From contig NZ_CP144125.1 in NCBI RefSeq assembly GCF_036429475.1, forward strand, positions 620,001-684,000: a DNA stretch of 64,000 bases. Reading direction: 5' to 3'. This DNA comes from Halalkalicoccus sp. CGA53. Lineage in GTDB: Archaea; Halobacteriota; Halobacteria; Halobacteriales; Halalkalicoccaceae. This document shows, piece by piece, positions 7,420-16,718 of this stretch (position 1 is the first letter of the stretch; each line of letters starts with the position of its first letter). The position numbers and the translations under genes were made by a program. The notes below the pieces were generated by a model. That model searched no databases. It saw nothing but the letters and a program-made list of their open reading frames with translations, and had not been told where the DNA came from.

Positions 7420-8399
7420 GCGGGCGAGAGGCGATGCCCGGTCTCGCCTTCCTCGTCGCCGGAGCGCTCGCGGCGCACCTCCTCGCGCCGCTCGTCGGGG
7501 TCGACCGGATCCTGCTCGCGATCGCCGTCGGCGCGCTCTGTGCGAACACCGTCGGGATCCCCGGATATCTGCGGGAGGGCGTCGCTACCTACTCGGTCCT
7601 GCTCGGTGCGGGGATCGTCCTGCTGGGCGCATCGATCCCGCTCGGCGCGCTCGTCGAGTCGGGACCGGTGCTGCTCGCGCTCGTCCTCGGCGTCGCCGGG
7701 GGGACGCTCGCCCTCGTCGAACTGATCGCCCGTGTCGGCTTCGACCTGTCCGAACGCCTCCGGGCGCTGCTCGCCGCCGGGACGAGCATCTGCGGGGTCT
7801 CGGCCGTCGTCGCGGTCGCGAGCGCGATCCGCGCGCGACAGGAGCACATCGCCTACGCCGCCGCGACCGTGTTGCTCTTCGACGCGGTGACGATCGTCAT
7901 CTACCCCGTTCTGGGATCCGCCCTCGGCCTCTCGGACGCCGTGTTCGGGATCTGGGCCGGCCTCAGCATGTTCAGTACCGGACCCGTCGTCGCGGTCGGC
8001 TTCGCACACTCGGAGGTCGCCGGTCAGTGGGCGACGATGACGAAACTCGCGCGGAACGCGCTGATCGGCGTCGTCGTCGTCGCCTACGCCGCACGGTACG
8101 CCGACACGGGGAATCAGCGTATCGGGATCGCCGACCTCTACCGGCGGATCCCGGCGTTCGTCGTCGGCTTTCTGGTCCTCGCGGTCGTGGCGAACGCGGG
8201 TCTCCTCTCGGAGGGAGCGCTCTCGGCGATCGGCGACGTCGGCGACTGGCTCTTCTTACTCGCGTTCGTCGGCGTGGGCGCCGACGTCAAGCTCTCGCGA
8301 CTGCGAGAGACTGGCGTCGCGCCGTTGGTCGTCGTCGCGCTCGCGTTCGTCGTCACGAGCACGCTCACGCTCGCGGCGGCGCTCGCGCTCTTCGGCTGA
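7416..8399 (+). CDS. UPF0324/YeiH-family putative sulfate exporter
   Basis: This 327-residue protein has about ten transmembrane helices and belongs to the conserved hypothetical 698 (YeiH) family. Recognisable family segments are GTSICGVSAVVAVASAI near residue 120 and the GVGADVKLSRLR motif near residue 290. Members are annotated as putative sulfate exporters, but biochemical proof is thin. It overlaps a 49-residue membrane protein gene by 4 bases. The start MSGREAM at 7416 is fixed by that overlap. Substrate uncertain. Confidence 0.85.
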   Translation: MSGREAMPGLAFLVAGALAAHLLAPLVGVDRILLAIAVGALCANTVGIPGYLREGVATYSVLLGAGIVLLGASIPLGALVESGPVLLALVLGVAGGTLALVELIARVGFDLSERLRALLAAGTSICGVSAVVAVASAIRARQEHIAYAAATVLLFDAVTIVIYPVLGSALGLSDAVFGIWAGLSMFSTGPVVAVGFAHSEVAGQWATMTKLARNALIGVVVVAYAARYADTGNQRIGIADLYRRIPAFVVGFLVLAVVANAGLLSEGALSAIGDVGDWLFLLAFVGVGADVKLSRLRETGVAPLVVVALAFVVTSTLTLAAALALFG

Positions 8400-8446
8400 G
8401 GGGAAGAAACCCTTAATCCGACCGGCCGTCAATCGTTCGACGGCTA

Positions 8447-9790
8447 ATGGCCGACTTCTCGTCGTCAGTGGGTGCGGTGACCGTCCTCGGCCTCGATCTC
8501 TCGTTCGGGGTGCTGGCGGGCGTCACAGCGGTCGCGCTGGTCGTCCTGCTCTCGCTCTCCGCGCTGTTCTCGGCCGCCGAGATCGCGCTGTTCTCGCTCT
8601 CGGCCCACCGGATCGAGGAGCTCGTCGAGGAGGGGAGACCGCGGGCGGAGGCGGTCGCCCGGCTCAGGGAGGACCCACACAGGCTGCTCGTGACGATCCT
8701 CGCGGGCAACACGCTCTGTAACCTCGCGATGGCGGCGATCGCGGTCGGCCTGCTCGCGTTCGTCGTCCCCCCGCTGACCGCCGTCGCCGTCGGCGTCCTC
8801 GGGGTCGCGGCGCTCGTGCTCCTGTTCGGCGAGAGCGCGCCCCGATCGTACGCTGTCGAACACACCGAGTCGCTCGCGTTGCGTCTGGCCCGCCCGATCC
8901 GGCTCTCGGAGTACGCGCTCTACCCGCTGGTCGCGCTGTTCGACGTACTCACTCGCGGGGTGAACCGGCTGGTCGGCGGCGGCGGCGCGATCGAGACGCC
9001 GTATCTCACCCGCGACGAGCTGGAGGCGCTGATCGAGACGGGCGAGCGCGAGGGCGTCATCGACGAGGACGAACGCGAGCTGCTCTCACGCGTCTTCCGG
9101 TTCACCGAGACGATCGCGAAGGAGGTGATGACGCCCCGGCTCGACGTGACCGCGATACCTGCAGAAGCGAGCGTCGCCGAGGCGATCGACGTCGCCATCC
9201 AGAGCGGCCACGAACGGCTACCGGTCTACGACGCGAACCTCGACAACGTCGTCGGGATCGTCGCCGTCCAGGACCTCGTCCGCGAACACACCTACGGCGA
9301 GCGTTCGGATCCCTCGCTGCGGGACCTGACGACCCCGACGCTACACGTCCCGGAGTCGAAGGCCGTCGACGAACTCCTGCGCGAGATGCGTTCCGAGCGC
9401 CTGCACATGGTGATCGTCATCGACGAGTTCGGGACCACGGAGGGGATCGTCACGCTGGAGGACATCGTCGAGGAGGTCGTCGGCGAGATCCTCGACGGCG
9501 GGGAAGAACAGCCGATCGAGGTCCTCTCCGAGTCGGAGATCGTCGTCCGTGGCGAGGTGAACATCGACGAGGTGAACGACGCCCTCGAGATCGACCTCCC
9601 GGAGGGTGAGGAGTTCGAGACGATCGCCGGCTTCGTCTTCAACCGCGCCGGACGGCTCGTCGAGGAGGGCGAGACGTTCGCCTACGACGGCACCGACATC
9701 ACGGTGGAGGAGGTCGAGAACACCCGGATCATGAAGGCGCGGGTCGAGCGGACGAGGCGGGCGGTCTCGGAGACGGTCGAGGACGGGTAG
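8447..9790 (+). CDS. CNNM/CorC-HlyC-type transporter (hemolysin-family protein)
   Basis: This is a 447-residue membrane protein in three parts. A DUF21/CNNM transmembrane domain with four helices spans about residues 18-195. A pair of CBS domains follows (about 215-335, with EVMTPRLDVTAI and IVIDEFGTTEGIVTLEDI). A C-terminal CorC_HlyC domain ends the protein (about 345-425, EIVVRGEVNIDEVN). Family members move or regulate Mg2+ and other divalent cations, with the CBS pair sensing nucleotides. The architecture is complete and of usual length. It is monocistronic, converging with the phosphate transporter gene one base away. Confidence 0.9.
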   Translation: MADFSSSVGAVTVLGLDLSFGVLAGVTAVALVVLLSLSALFSAAEIALFSLSAHRIEELVEEGRPRAEAVARLREDPHRLLVTILAGNTLCNLAMAAIAVGLLAFVVPPLTAVAVGVLGVAALVLLFGESAPRSYAVEHTESLALRLARPIRLSEYALYPLVALFDVLTRGVNRLVGGGGAIETPYLTRDELEALIETGEREGVIDEDERELLSRVFRFTETIAKEVMTPRLDVTAIPAEASVAEAIDVAIQSGHERLPVYDANLDNVVGIVAVQDLVREHTYGERSDPSLRDLTTPTLHVPESKAVDELLREMRSERLHMVIVIDEFGTTEGIVTLEDIVEEVVGEILDGGEEQPIEVLSESEIVVRGEVNIDEVNDALEIDLPEGEEFETIAGFVFNRAGRLVEEGETFAYDGTDITVEEVENTRIMKARVERTRRAVSETVEDG

Positions 9791-9791
9791 T

Positions 9792-10985
9792 TCACACGAA
9801 CGTCCCGACGCCGGTGACGAGCCCGTAGCCGAGCGCGAGCGCGATCGCCAGCGAGCCGACCCAGGCGAGGAGGGTGAACCCGATCTTCCGCCGGCTGACG
9901 CCCGCCCCGCCCGCGGAGGCGGCAGCGCCCGCACCGACGACCGCGCTAACGATGATCTGGTTGAACGAGACGGGGATGCCGAAGAGGATCGCGGTCTGTG
10001 CGATAGCGAAGGACGGAATGAGCGCGGCGATCGATCGTCGAGGGCCGAGCGAGGAGTAGTCCTGGGCGATCGCCTTGATCATCCGTGGCGCGCCGGTCCA
10101 AGCGCCGATCAGCAGGCCGACACCGCCGCCGAACAGCACGGCGAGGACGGGGATCGAGAACGGGTCGAGCACCGGGAGGAGGGGGCCGATCGCGAGGCCG
10201 ACCTGGCTCCCGCCCGCCGAGAAAGCGACGAGCGCCCCGAGCGCGAGGAGGAAGCGTCGCTCGCCGCGTTCGACGCTCCCTCGCATGTCGCGGCCGACGA
10301 CCAGCGCCGCGACCGCTGCGATCAGGAGCGTCGTGGCCGGTCCGACCGGGTCGATCCCGAACCCGAGGTCGGCCCACGCGGAGACCGACTCCGCGATCGA
10401 GGCGTCCTCGCCCTCCGGACCGAGGACGGCGAACTCGACGTTCGCGAGCAGGACGCCGACGACGCCCGCGAGGACGGGGATCGCGAGACGATCGGGGACG
10501 TCCTCGCGCCGGATCGTGACCGCGGTGACGTAGGCGATCCCCCCACCGACGAACGGTGTGAGGATCCAGAGTGCCGCGATCTGCTGGTACTGTCCCCACG
10601 CGGGCGTCCCGCCGAGGGCGAGGCCCGCGCCGATCACCGCGCCGGTCGTGGTGAACGCGGTGGCGATCGGGTAGCCCGTGAAGACGCCGATCATCACGAG
10701 TGCCGCGGCGGTCAACAGCGCGATCGCCGCCCCCTCCGGGCTGAGTGTCACCCCGCCGATCAGGTCCCGCCCCATCGTCTCGGAGACGTTCTGGCCCTGG
10801 AGCACCGCGCCCGCGAAACAGAGGAGACCGACGACGAAGCCGGCGCGCATCACCGAGATGGCGTTCGCGCCGACCGCCGGGGCGAAGGGTGTCGAGCCGC
10901 TCGACCCCGCCCCGATCGACCACGCCATGAAGAGGCTCGCGATCGCTGCGACGATCGTCACGGCCACGACAGCGGGCTCTACCAT
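9792..10985 (-). CDS. Inorganic phosphate transporter, PiT family
   Basis: This 397-residue protein has about ten to eleven transmembrane helices. It shows the duplicated PiT signature near the N-terminus (GANAISVMRAG...FAGAVLQGQNVSETM) and in the C-terminal half (PVSFNQIIVSAVVGAG). PiT proteins are low-affinity phosphate symporters driven by H+ or Na+. No PhoU-like gene adjoins it. It starts MVEPAVVAVTI at 10985, and its stop is one base from that of the convergent CNNM gene. Confidence 0.9.
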   Translation of the reverse strand: MVEPAVVAVTIVAAIASLFMAWSIGAGSSGSTPFAPAVGANAISVMRAGFVVGLLCFAGAVLQGQNVSETMGRDLIGGVTLSPEGAAIALLTAAALVMIGVFTGYPIATAFTTTGAVIGAGLALGGTPAWGQYQQIAALWILTPFVGGGIAYVTAVTIRREDVPDRLAIPVLAGVVGVLLANVEFAVLGPEGEDASIAESVSAWADLGFGIDPVGPATTLLIAAVAALVVGRDMRGSVERGERRFLLALGALVAFSAGGSQVGLAIGPLLPVLDPFSIPVLAVLFGGGVGLLIGAWTGAPRMIKAIAQDYSSLGPRRSIAALIPSFAIAQTAILFGIPVSFNQIIVSAVVGAGAAASAGGAGVSRRKIGFTLLAWVGSLAIALALGYGLVTGVGTFV

Positions 10986-11111
10986 TCGTCCCTACTCGTC
11001 GTGAGGCTCGTAAGAACCTGTCGTCGGCGGTCGGTGCGCTATCGACAGGATACAGTGTCTCTCCGGCGGGAGATCGGCGGCTTCGGCGTCGGAGCCGGGT
11101 CGTTCGGGCCG

Positions 11112-11978
11112 CTACGACCGGTTCGATGCGTCCCCGGCGTCGGGCTCGTCCGTCACGTCCTCGTCCGGGTCCTCGTCGGCGTTGGCGGCAGCGATCGCCG
11201 GCGGCACCTCCTTCTCGGGGTGTTCGCCCTCGATCACGCTCGGCGGGTCGAGCGCCGGCTCGATCACCTCCTCGATTCGCTCCTCCTCGGGGACCGAGCT
11301 GTTCGCCTCCACCTCCCGGTTCGTGATCTCGATGCCCTCGGCGGCCTGTGCGGTCTCGACCTGCTTTCGCGCGCCGACGTGCCAGCGGTCGATCACCTGC
11401 TCGTACTCCGCGAGGCGCTCCGAGACCTCGGCTTTCAGCCGGTCGTCGTTGACGTTGATCTCGAGGACGAAGATCGGACGGTCGCCACGGTTCGACCGCT
11501 GGACGTTCGCGCTCACGAGTTCGTTGTCGAAGTAGTACGGGGCGATCTGCGTCATCACCTTCCGGTAGACCGTGTCCTCGACCTTCCTGAGCGCCTTCCT
11601 ACTCGCCGAATCCGCCGCCCGCGCGACGTAGCTGATCGACTCGCTCCAGTCGTCGATCGCGCCGTCGGTGTCCTCCGCCTCGAGCTTCTCGTAGGACTCG
11701 GTGAGCCGCTCCCCCGCCGTCTTCAGGTCCTCCTCGGCGTCCTTGCCGGCCCGTTCGCCCTCGCCCTCGTCGACGCTCGCCTGCGCCGCGGTCTTCTCCG
11801 AGACCTCCTCGTCGATCTCCTCGTCGGCCTTCGGCCGCCACCGCTCCCACTCGGCGAACGCCTCCGGGTACCGCGCCTCCGCGCCCGCCTCCCGCAGCGC
11901 GCGGCTCACACGTTCGCCGTGCTCGACGACCCGCGCCCACCCCCCGCGCTCCTTGAAACCGGAAACGGACTCTTCCAT
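11112..11978 (-). CDS. Conserved haloarchaeal coiled-coil protein, probably DUF5828
   Basis: This is a 288-residue soluble, acidic, mostly helical protein beginning MEESVSGFKERGGWARVVEHG. Charged Glu/Lys/Ala-rich coiled-coil segments occupy about residues 50-110. A better-ordered part follows (about 120-225) with an alpha/beta stretch RPIFVLEINVNDDRLKAEV. A low-complexity acidic tail (DEDPDEDVTDEPDAGD) ends the protein. It matches my recollection of the haloarchaea-specific DUF5828 family, whose function is unknown. It is transcribed alone. Confidence 0.72.
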   Translation of the reverse strand: MEESVSGFKERGGWARVVEHGERVSRALREAGAEARYPEAFAEWERWRPKADEEIDEEVSEKTAAQASVDEGEGERAGKDAEEDLKTAGERLTESYEKLEAEDTDGAIDDWSESISYVARAADSASRKALRKVEDTVYRKVMTQIAPYYFDNELVSANVQRSNRGDRPIFVLEINVNDDRLKAEVSERLAEYEQVIDRWHVGARKQVETAQAAEGIEITNREVEANSSVPEEERIEEVIEPALDPPSVIEGEHPEKEVPPAIAAANADEDPDEDVTDEPDAGDASNRS

Positions 11979-12024
11979 GCGCTACTGAGCGTTCACAGCC
12001 TCGCCGGCCATAGCTCTTCTGTCC

Positions 12025-12231
12025 TCATCTGCCGTAGATGAACCGCGACCCTACCTCGTCCAGCCGTTCTTTGAGTCCCGAGAGCGCGACGACGTGTGGC
12101 GAGACCCGACGGAGCTCCCGGTCCTCGAGTTCGATCCGCCCCTCGCCGAGGACGTCGCGGGGCTCGCCGACGACGTCGACAACCGCCGTCATCGAGCAGC
12201 GACCACAGGCCTCGGTCTTCTTCTCGCTCAT
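12025..12231 (-). CDS. Small CxxC protein, conserved haloarchaeal type
   Basis: This is a 68-residue protein starting MSEKKTEACGRCSMTAVVDV, with a single CGRC pair near residue 9 and another basic-hydrophobic half (VVALSGLKERLDEVG). One CxxC could bind metal only by dimerising or with other ligands. I chose the ATG at 12231 over one three codons upstream because the Lys-rich start resembles small haloarchaeal proteins. Function unknown. It is divergent from the cupin gene. Confidence 0.6.
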   Translation of the reverse strand: MSEKKTEACGRCSMTAVVDVVGEPRDVLGEGRIELEDRELRRVSPHVVALSGLKERLDEVGSRFIYGR

Positions 12232-12280
12232 CACGTCCACTAGAGCCTGCGGCGTGTTAACCGTTCGGCTATCCGTGGGG

Positions 12281-12286
12281 ATATAT
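12281..12286 (+). promoter_or_regulatory. TATA box for the cupin gene
   Basis: ATATAT lies 25-30 bases before the ATG at 12311, the spacing expected for a leaderless haloarchaeal transcript. Confidence 0.6.
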
Positions 12287-12310
12287 CCGTCCGCCGCCTC
12301 CGGTCCGACG

Positions 12311-12685
12311 ATGGGCTACCACGCACTCGACCCCGACGTGCTCCCCGAGACGCCCGATCGGCCGTGTTCGCGGCGAACGATCGGCGAGGCCGTGGGCCTC
12401 GAATCGGTCTCGGTCAACCGCTACGACGCGGAGCCGGGCGAGCAGATCCCGCTCGCCTACCACTCCCACGACGAACAGGAGGAGCTCCTCTACGTCCTCT
12501 CCGGTACCCTGTACGTCGAGACGCCCGAGCGCGAGTACGTGATTCGAGAGGGCGAGGTGTTCGTCGCCGAGCCCGAGAGCCCCCACCGGGCGTACAACCC
12601 GATCTCCGGGATCGAGCCCGTCAGCGTGCTCGCGGTCGGCGCGCCCCGGGTGGACGACGCCCGCCGCTACGACCCGCAGGGATGA
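12311..12685 (+). CDS. Cupin-domain protein
   Basis: This is a 124-residue single-domain cupin. The metal-binding motif 1 is visible as Y-H-S-H-D-E-Q-E-E (about residues 53-61), and motif 2 runs from the strand GEVFVAEPESPHRAYNP (about 83-99). Small cupins of this kind bind metal ions and act as isomerases, dioxygenases or sugar-binding proteins; the substrate here is not readable. The next gene starts inside its stop codon (ATGA overlap at 12682-12685), so the two are likely one operon. Confidence 0.82.
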   Translation: MGYHALDPDVLPETPDRPCSRRTIGEAVGLESVSVNRYDAEPGEQIPLAYHSHDEQEELLYVLSGTLYVETPEREYVIREGEVFVAEPESPHRAYNPISGIEPVSVLAVGAPRVDDARRYDPQG

Positions 12686-13281
12686 GCGATCGACCGAACG
12701 GACCCTCGACGGAGGCCGGCGACGAGGTCACCTGGGACGACCCCTTCCTCGACCGGGTGGCCGATCGGCTCGCGTCCAACTACGACCTCGAGCGGGACCG
12801 GCGGGTCGACGGGGAGACGTTCGACCTCTACGGCAGGATGACGATCCGGAACCAGAAACACTTCCTCCACCCAGCGCTCTCGTTCGCGCGTCACGACCTC
12901 GCCGAGCACCTCTTCGCCCGTCGCGCGAGCACGGTCCGTCTGGCGGACCTCGATCGGCTCGTCGCGCTCGGTCACGACCTCGCCGACCGGTGGATCGCCG
13001 CCGACGAACACCACTACAGCACCGACTTCACGTTCGTCCTCGTCGCCGAGGCGATCGACGAGGGCGTCGCCGAGTACGTCACCGACTTCTCCGACCGGAC
13101 GCTGCTATCCTACGGCTTTCACGGACACTACGAGGTCAACCTCGCCGTCGTCCGCCCCGATGCGGAGGAGGCGGTCGCGAGCGAGGGCGCCGACGTGGTC
13201 GAGGCGTTCCGGCTCTGGACGACGATCGACCGCGAGGAGCCGGGGCTGATCGACCTGATCGTCCGACGGCTCCAGCTCTGA
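12682..13281 (+). CDS. Conserved hypothetical protein coupled to cupin
   Basis: This is a 199-residue soluble acidic protein. The central part has RNQKHFLHPALSFARHDLAEHLF (split near residues 55-78) and a His-containing ADEHHYSTDFTFVLV segment near 112-127; the C-terminus ends LIDLIVRRLQL. I recognise no domain. The ATGA overlap with the cupin gene implies co-translation and perhaps joint function. The conserved-looking HH and FxxH residues could bind metal (speculative). Confidence 0.75.
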   Translation: MSDRPNGPSTEAGDEVTWDDPFLDRVADRLASNYDLERDRRVDGETFDLYGRMTIRNQKHFLHPALSFARHDLAEHLFARRASTVRLADLDRLVALGHDLADRWIAADEHHYSTDFTFVLVAEAIDEGVAEYVTDFSDRTLLSYGFHGHYEVNLAVVRPDAEEAVASEGADVVEAFRLWTTIDREEPGLIDLIVRRLQL

Positions 13282-13326
13282 CTCGGGCTCCGGAACGGAT
13301 CGCAGCGGAGAGCTGGTGAGGACGGT

Positions 13327-15150
13327 CTAGTCGTCGTCCTCTGCCGTCTCGCCGCCGTCGGCCGCGACGGCGTCGGTCCGGCGCACCGTCTTCAGGTTGC
13401 CGTAGCCGATCCACAGCAGCGCCACCCCGAGGCCGACGAGCACGAGCGCGAGCAGGCCCTGGACGATGCCGGCGACGACCTCGAAGGTGCCTTCGAGCCC
13501 GCCGAGGACGATCCCCTGGTAGAGCACCTGGTAGCCAGCGAGCCACAGCAGGCCGCAGACGGTGATCCCCGCCATCAGCGCCATCGGTCCGCCCGTGGAG
13601 ATCAGCTGTTTCGACTCGTCCCAGTTGGCGAGCCAGACCGTCGCGGTCAGGAGCGCGAGCGCGGCGAGCAGCTGGTTCGCGCCGCCGAACAGCGGCCAGA
13701 GCGTCTCCCACTCGCCGCTGCCCAGAAGGACGAACGCGATCACGACGATGACGCTCGTGTTCACGACCTTGTTCGCGCCGGCCTCCTCGACCGCGGTCTC
13801 GGGCGTCCCGACGATCTCCTCGACCATGTACCGGCCGAGCCTGACCGCGGTGTCCATGCTCGTGAGCAGGAACGCCGAGAGGACGAGCCCCATGAACACC
13901 GTCCCGCCGAACAGGGGGACGCCCAGCGCGGTCAGGATGATGCCGCCACCGTCGGCGAAGTTCGGGAGCGCGAGCGCGATGCCGCCCTCGGCCGGCGTCG
14001 CGGCGATCAGGACGACGGTACAGATCGCGACCGCCGCGAGCAGCCCCTCGCCGAGCATCCCGCCGTAGCCGATCAGCTTGGCGTCGGTCTCCTTGTTCAG
14101 CTGCTTCGCCGTCGTCCCGGAGGAGACCAGCGAGTGGAAGCCGCTAATCGTCCCGCAGGCGATCGTGAGAAAGAGCAGAGGGAACAGCGGCATCAGGAAC
14201 GGCACGAGGTCGCTGCCCATGAAGCCGTACCAGGCCGGGATGTTGATCGTCAGGGGTTCGGCGGTCGTCGTGATGAAGGTCCCGACGATCACCGCGAGCA
14301 GCGCGCCCCCGACGCCGGTGTACAGCAGGAACGACGAGAGGTAGTCCCGCGGCTGGAGCAGCATCCAGACCGGCAGCACGCTCGCGATCCCGCCGTAGAC
14401 GAGGATCGTGACGACCCAGGCGGCGATGTTCTGCTCGCCGAGCAGTTCGAGCGGGAAGCCCCCTAGCAGGACGAACGTCCCCTCGCGGAAGGCGTCCTCG
14501 GCTGGCGGCGTGAGCGCGATCGGGAACTGGATACCGACCCAGACGGCGACGAAGACCGCGGGGACGAATATCACGGTCCCTAGGGCGAACGACAGCCCGA
14601 GCTGGTAGAGCCAGACGCCGAAGATCAACGCGAGCGCGACGTAGAGGATGCTCGCCGTCGCCGCCTCCGGGAACGCGTTGAAGACGACGGCGATCACCAG
14701 TGCGAAGACGGCGACGACGAGGATCACGAGCAGGAACGCGAACCACAGCAGCATGTCCTTGCCCTGCTTCCCGACGTACTCGCCGAGGATCGAGCCGATC
14801 GACTTGCCCTCGTGTCTGATGCTCCCCGAGAGGGAGACGAAGTCGTGGACCGCCCCTAGGATCGGGTTCCCGATCGCGACCCAGAGCACGGCCGGCACCC
14901 AGCCCCAGATCAGCGCCGCCGTGATCGGGCCGACGATCGGCGCGCCGCCCGCGATGCTCGAGTAGTGGTGACCCAGTAGGACCGGTTTCTTCGCCGGGAC
15001 GTACTCCTGGCCGTCGTCGTACCGGTGTGCCGGCGTCTCACGCGAGTCGTCGAGGTCGACGAACCCCGCGAGGTACCGCCCGTAGCCGACGTAGGCGACC
15101 GTGAACGTCGTGAGGACGAGCGCCACGATCCATATGATGCCAAGTGACAT
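13327..15150 (-). CDS. cstA: Carbon starvation protein CstA-family transporter
   Basis: This is a 607-residue membrane protein with 15 or more transmembrane helices. It shows strong CstA signatures: YVPAKKPVLLGHHYSSIAG (near residue 50), GPITAALIWGWVPAVLWV, and IACGTISGFHSLVSSGTT near residue 350. In bacteria CstA and its paralogue BtsT import pyruvate, or peptides and amino acids, during starvation. The length matches the shorter archaeal form. A conspicuous AT-rich stretch (ATAATAAATATTAG, 15183-15196) upstream on the opposite reading strand probably holds its promoter. Confidence 0.93.
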   Translation of the reverse strand: MSLGIIWIVALVLTTFTVAYVGYGRYLAGFVDLDDSRETPAHRYDDGQEYVPAKKPVLLGHHYSSIAGGAPIVGPITAALIWGWVPAVLWVAIGNPILGAVHDFVSLSGSIRHEGKSIGSILGEYVGKQGKDMLLWFAFLLVILVVAVFALVIAVVFNAFPEAATASILYVALALIFGVWLYQLGLSFALGTVIFVPAVFVAVWVGIQFPIALTPPAEDAFREGTFVLLGGFPLELLGEQNIAAWVVTILVYGGIASVLPVWMLLQPRDYLSSFLLYTGVGGALLAVIVGTFITTTAEPLTINIPAWYGFMGSDLVPFLMPLFPLLFLTIACGTISGFHSLVSSGTTAKQLNKETDAKLIGYGGMLGEGLLAAVAICTVVLIAATPAEGGIALALPNFADGGGIILTALGVPLFGGTVFMGLVLSAFLLTSMDTAVRLGRYMVEEIVGTPETAVEEAGANKVVNTSVIVVIAFVLLGSGEWETLWPLFGGANQLLAALALLTATVWLANWDESKQLISTGGPMALMAGITVCGLLWLAGYQVLYQGIVLGGLEGTFEVVAGIVQGLLALVLVGLGVALLWIGYGNLKTVRRTDAVAADGGETAEDDD

Positions 15151-15282
15151 GGTTCGCTCTACGGGGTCCGACGCAGAATGGCATAATAAATATTAGCTAA
15201 ATCTCACCGCCCACCCGACATGGATCTAATCGGTCGGTGCGGGTGGGGTTCCCGACGAACGTCCCGGACGGCCGGGGAGGTC
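15151..15282. promoter_or_regulatory. Upstream region of cstA with AT-rich promoter segment
   Basis: This gap lies between the cstA start and the stop of the ArsA gene. An AT-rich block at 15183-15196 stands out from the G+C-rich background and lies about 35 bases upstream of the cstA ATG. The rest holds no gene. Confidence 0.45.
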
Positions 15283-16239
15283 TCACGGCTCCCGGTCCGG
15301 CTCGATCGCGAGCTCGTCCGCCGTCTCCTCGAGGAGCGTGCCCGTGATCTCCCGGCTCCGGGAGGGGATGCGCGCGACGATCGGCGGCGAGAACTCGCGT
15401 TCGATCCGGTCGACCCGTTCGCGCTCGGTCGCGACCTTCTCCCGCAGGTAGCGCGCTCCCGTCCCCTCCTCGTCCGGATCCGGCTCGGGGGTCAACTTGT
15501 TGATCACGATCCCCTCGACCGAGAGGTCGTACTCCTCGTGGGTGGAGAGCGACCGTTCGGTCTCGCGCACCGAGAGCTCGTCCGGCGTACAGACGAGGTA
15601 GAACGCCGCCTCTCGGAGGGTCTCGCCGGCGAACTCGAAGCGTTCCTTTCTGTGAGCGAGGTGTGCGAGGATCGGATCGCCCTCGGCGACGCGTCTCGGC
15701 TCCTGCCGGCCGATCGCCGCCATCTCGAACAGCTCGATGCTCTTCTCGCGCTTGTATGCCAGCCGGTCGATCCACTTGCCCAGCAGGTCGGGGAGTGCGA
15801 GCAGCCTGAGCGTCGAGCCCGTCGGAGAGGTGTCGAAGACCACCCGGTCGTACTCCGCCTCGCGCATCACGTCGACGAACCGGTCGAACAGCGCCGCCTC
15901 GTACGCCCCCGGGGTGCGGTGGGCCATCTCTATCTGGAGGTCGATCTCGTTGACGAGCGCCGCGCTAAGCTGGTCGTTCAGCCGCCGTTTCGTCTCCCGG
16001 AGGTGTTCCTGTACCTCGCGTTCGGGGTCGAGTTCCATCACCGCGAGCCGATCGTAGCCCTCGACCGCACGCGGATCGTCGTCGAACGACTGGTCGAAGA
16101 CGTCGCCGGTGCTGTGTGCCGGATCGGTGGAGACGACGAGCGTCTCGATCCCCGCGCGCGAACACCGCAGCGCGTAGGCGCTCGCCGCCGTAGTCTTTCC
16201 GACCCCGCCCTTCCCGCCGAAGAAGACGAACTCGGCCAT
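15283..16239 (-). CDS. ArsA/GET3/TRC40-family ATPase
   Basis: This is a 318-residue P-loop ATPase with the deviant Walker A GGKGGVGKTT (residues 8-17), switch I DPAHSTGDVF, and switch II FDTSPTGSTLRLL. This is the single-domain ArsA/Get3 form. Archaeal homologues deliver tail-anchored membrane proteins or, with ArsB, drive arsenite export; no arsB is adjacent. The next upstream gene's stop abuts its start codon (16240/16239), so they form an operon with an uncharacterised protein. I favour a chaperone or targeting role over arsenite export, from context only. Confidence 0.88.
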   Translation of the reverse strand: MAEFVFFGGKGGVGKTTAASAYALRCSRAGIETLVVSTDPAHSTGDVFDQSFDDDPRAVEGYDRLAVMELDPEREVQEHLRETKRRLNDQLSAALVNEIDLQIEMAHRTPGAYEAALFDRFVDVMREAEYDRVVFDTSPTGSTLRLLALPDLLGKWIDRLAYKREKSIELFEMAAIGRQEPRRVAEGDPILAHLAHRKERFEFAGETLREAAFYLVCTPDELSVRETERSLSTHEEYDLSVEGIVINKLTPEPDPDEEGTGARYLREKVATERERVDRIEREFSPPIVARIPSRSREITGTLLEETADELAIEPDREP

Positions 16240-16611
16240 CTAGAAGTGGTACTGCTGGCCCTTTCGCTCGAGCAGCGACTCGCGGTTCCACATCCGACGC
16301 TGCCACCCGCGGTACTCTGTCCCCAGATACGGGAGTAGCTCGGCGGTGTAGTACGAGACCGGGCTGGGGATGCCGAACGCCTCGGGGAAACACGAGAGCA
16401 TGAACGCGTCCTCTACGTCCTCGGCTTCCTTCTCGATCTTCTCGTAGGCCGGGTGGGAGATCATCCCGTGGTAGAGCCCGCGGAACCACTCGTCGGCGAC
16501 CCGCCGGTCGACGAGGTGTGACGCCACGCCGAGGATCGGCCCCTCGTAGAGCCGCCACAGCCACCGCTCGACGGCGACTCGCAGGCGGGCGATCCGGTCG
16601 ACCAGCTCCAT
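16240..16611 (-). CDS. Conserved haloarchaeal protein in operon with ArsA-type ATPase
   Basis: This is a 123-residue protein, starting MELVDRIARL (or two codons earlier at 16617). It is rich in aromatic residues: VERWLWRLYEGPILG, WFRGLYHGMISHPAYEKI, FMLSCFPEAFGIPSPVSYY, and a C-terminal MWNRESLLERKGQQYHF. No transmembrane helix is certain. I recognise no domain. Zero-base spacing to the ATPase start suggests the two proteins are made together; it may be a partner or client adaptor (inference). Confidence 0.72.
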   Translation of the reverse strand: MELVDRIARLRVAVERWLWRLYEGPILGVASHLVDRRVADEWFRGLYHGMISHPAYEKIEKEAEDVEDAFMLSCFPEAFGIPSPVSYYTAELLPYLGTEYRGWQRRMWNRESLLERKGQQYHF

Positions 16612-16689
16612 GGTCATCGTTCTCGCCCGCCGGGTGAAAACCGTGTCGACCCCGGCCCGGGGACGCCCGGTCGCACCGACCGGGAGGCG

Positions 16690-16696
16690 TTTATAG
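16690..16696 (+). promoter_or_regulatory. TATA box for the CobW-like gene
   Basis: TTTATAG is centred 26 bases before the ATG at 16719, predicting a leaderless mRNA. Confidence 0.65.
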
Positions 16697-16718
16697 CTCT
16701 CGCGGCCCACGGTCCGCC

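Noticed and set aside
6399-8009. A 536-codon open frame on the minus strand continuing upstream of the peroxiredoxin
   Set aside because: Only the last 168 codons look like protein. The upstream part is antisense to the glutaredoxin, small membrane protein and UPF0324 genes and has the Arg/Asp-rich look of a shadow frame in G+C-rich DNA.
15283-16239. Arsenic resistance operon
   Set aside because: The ArsA-type ATPase has no ArsB, ArsR or ArsC neighbour; the ArsC-like gene is 31 kb away. A GET3-like role is at least as likely.
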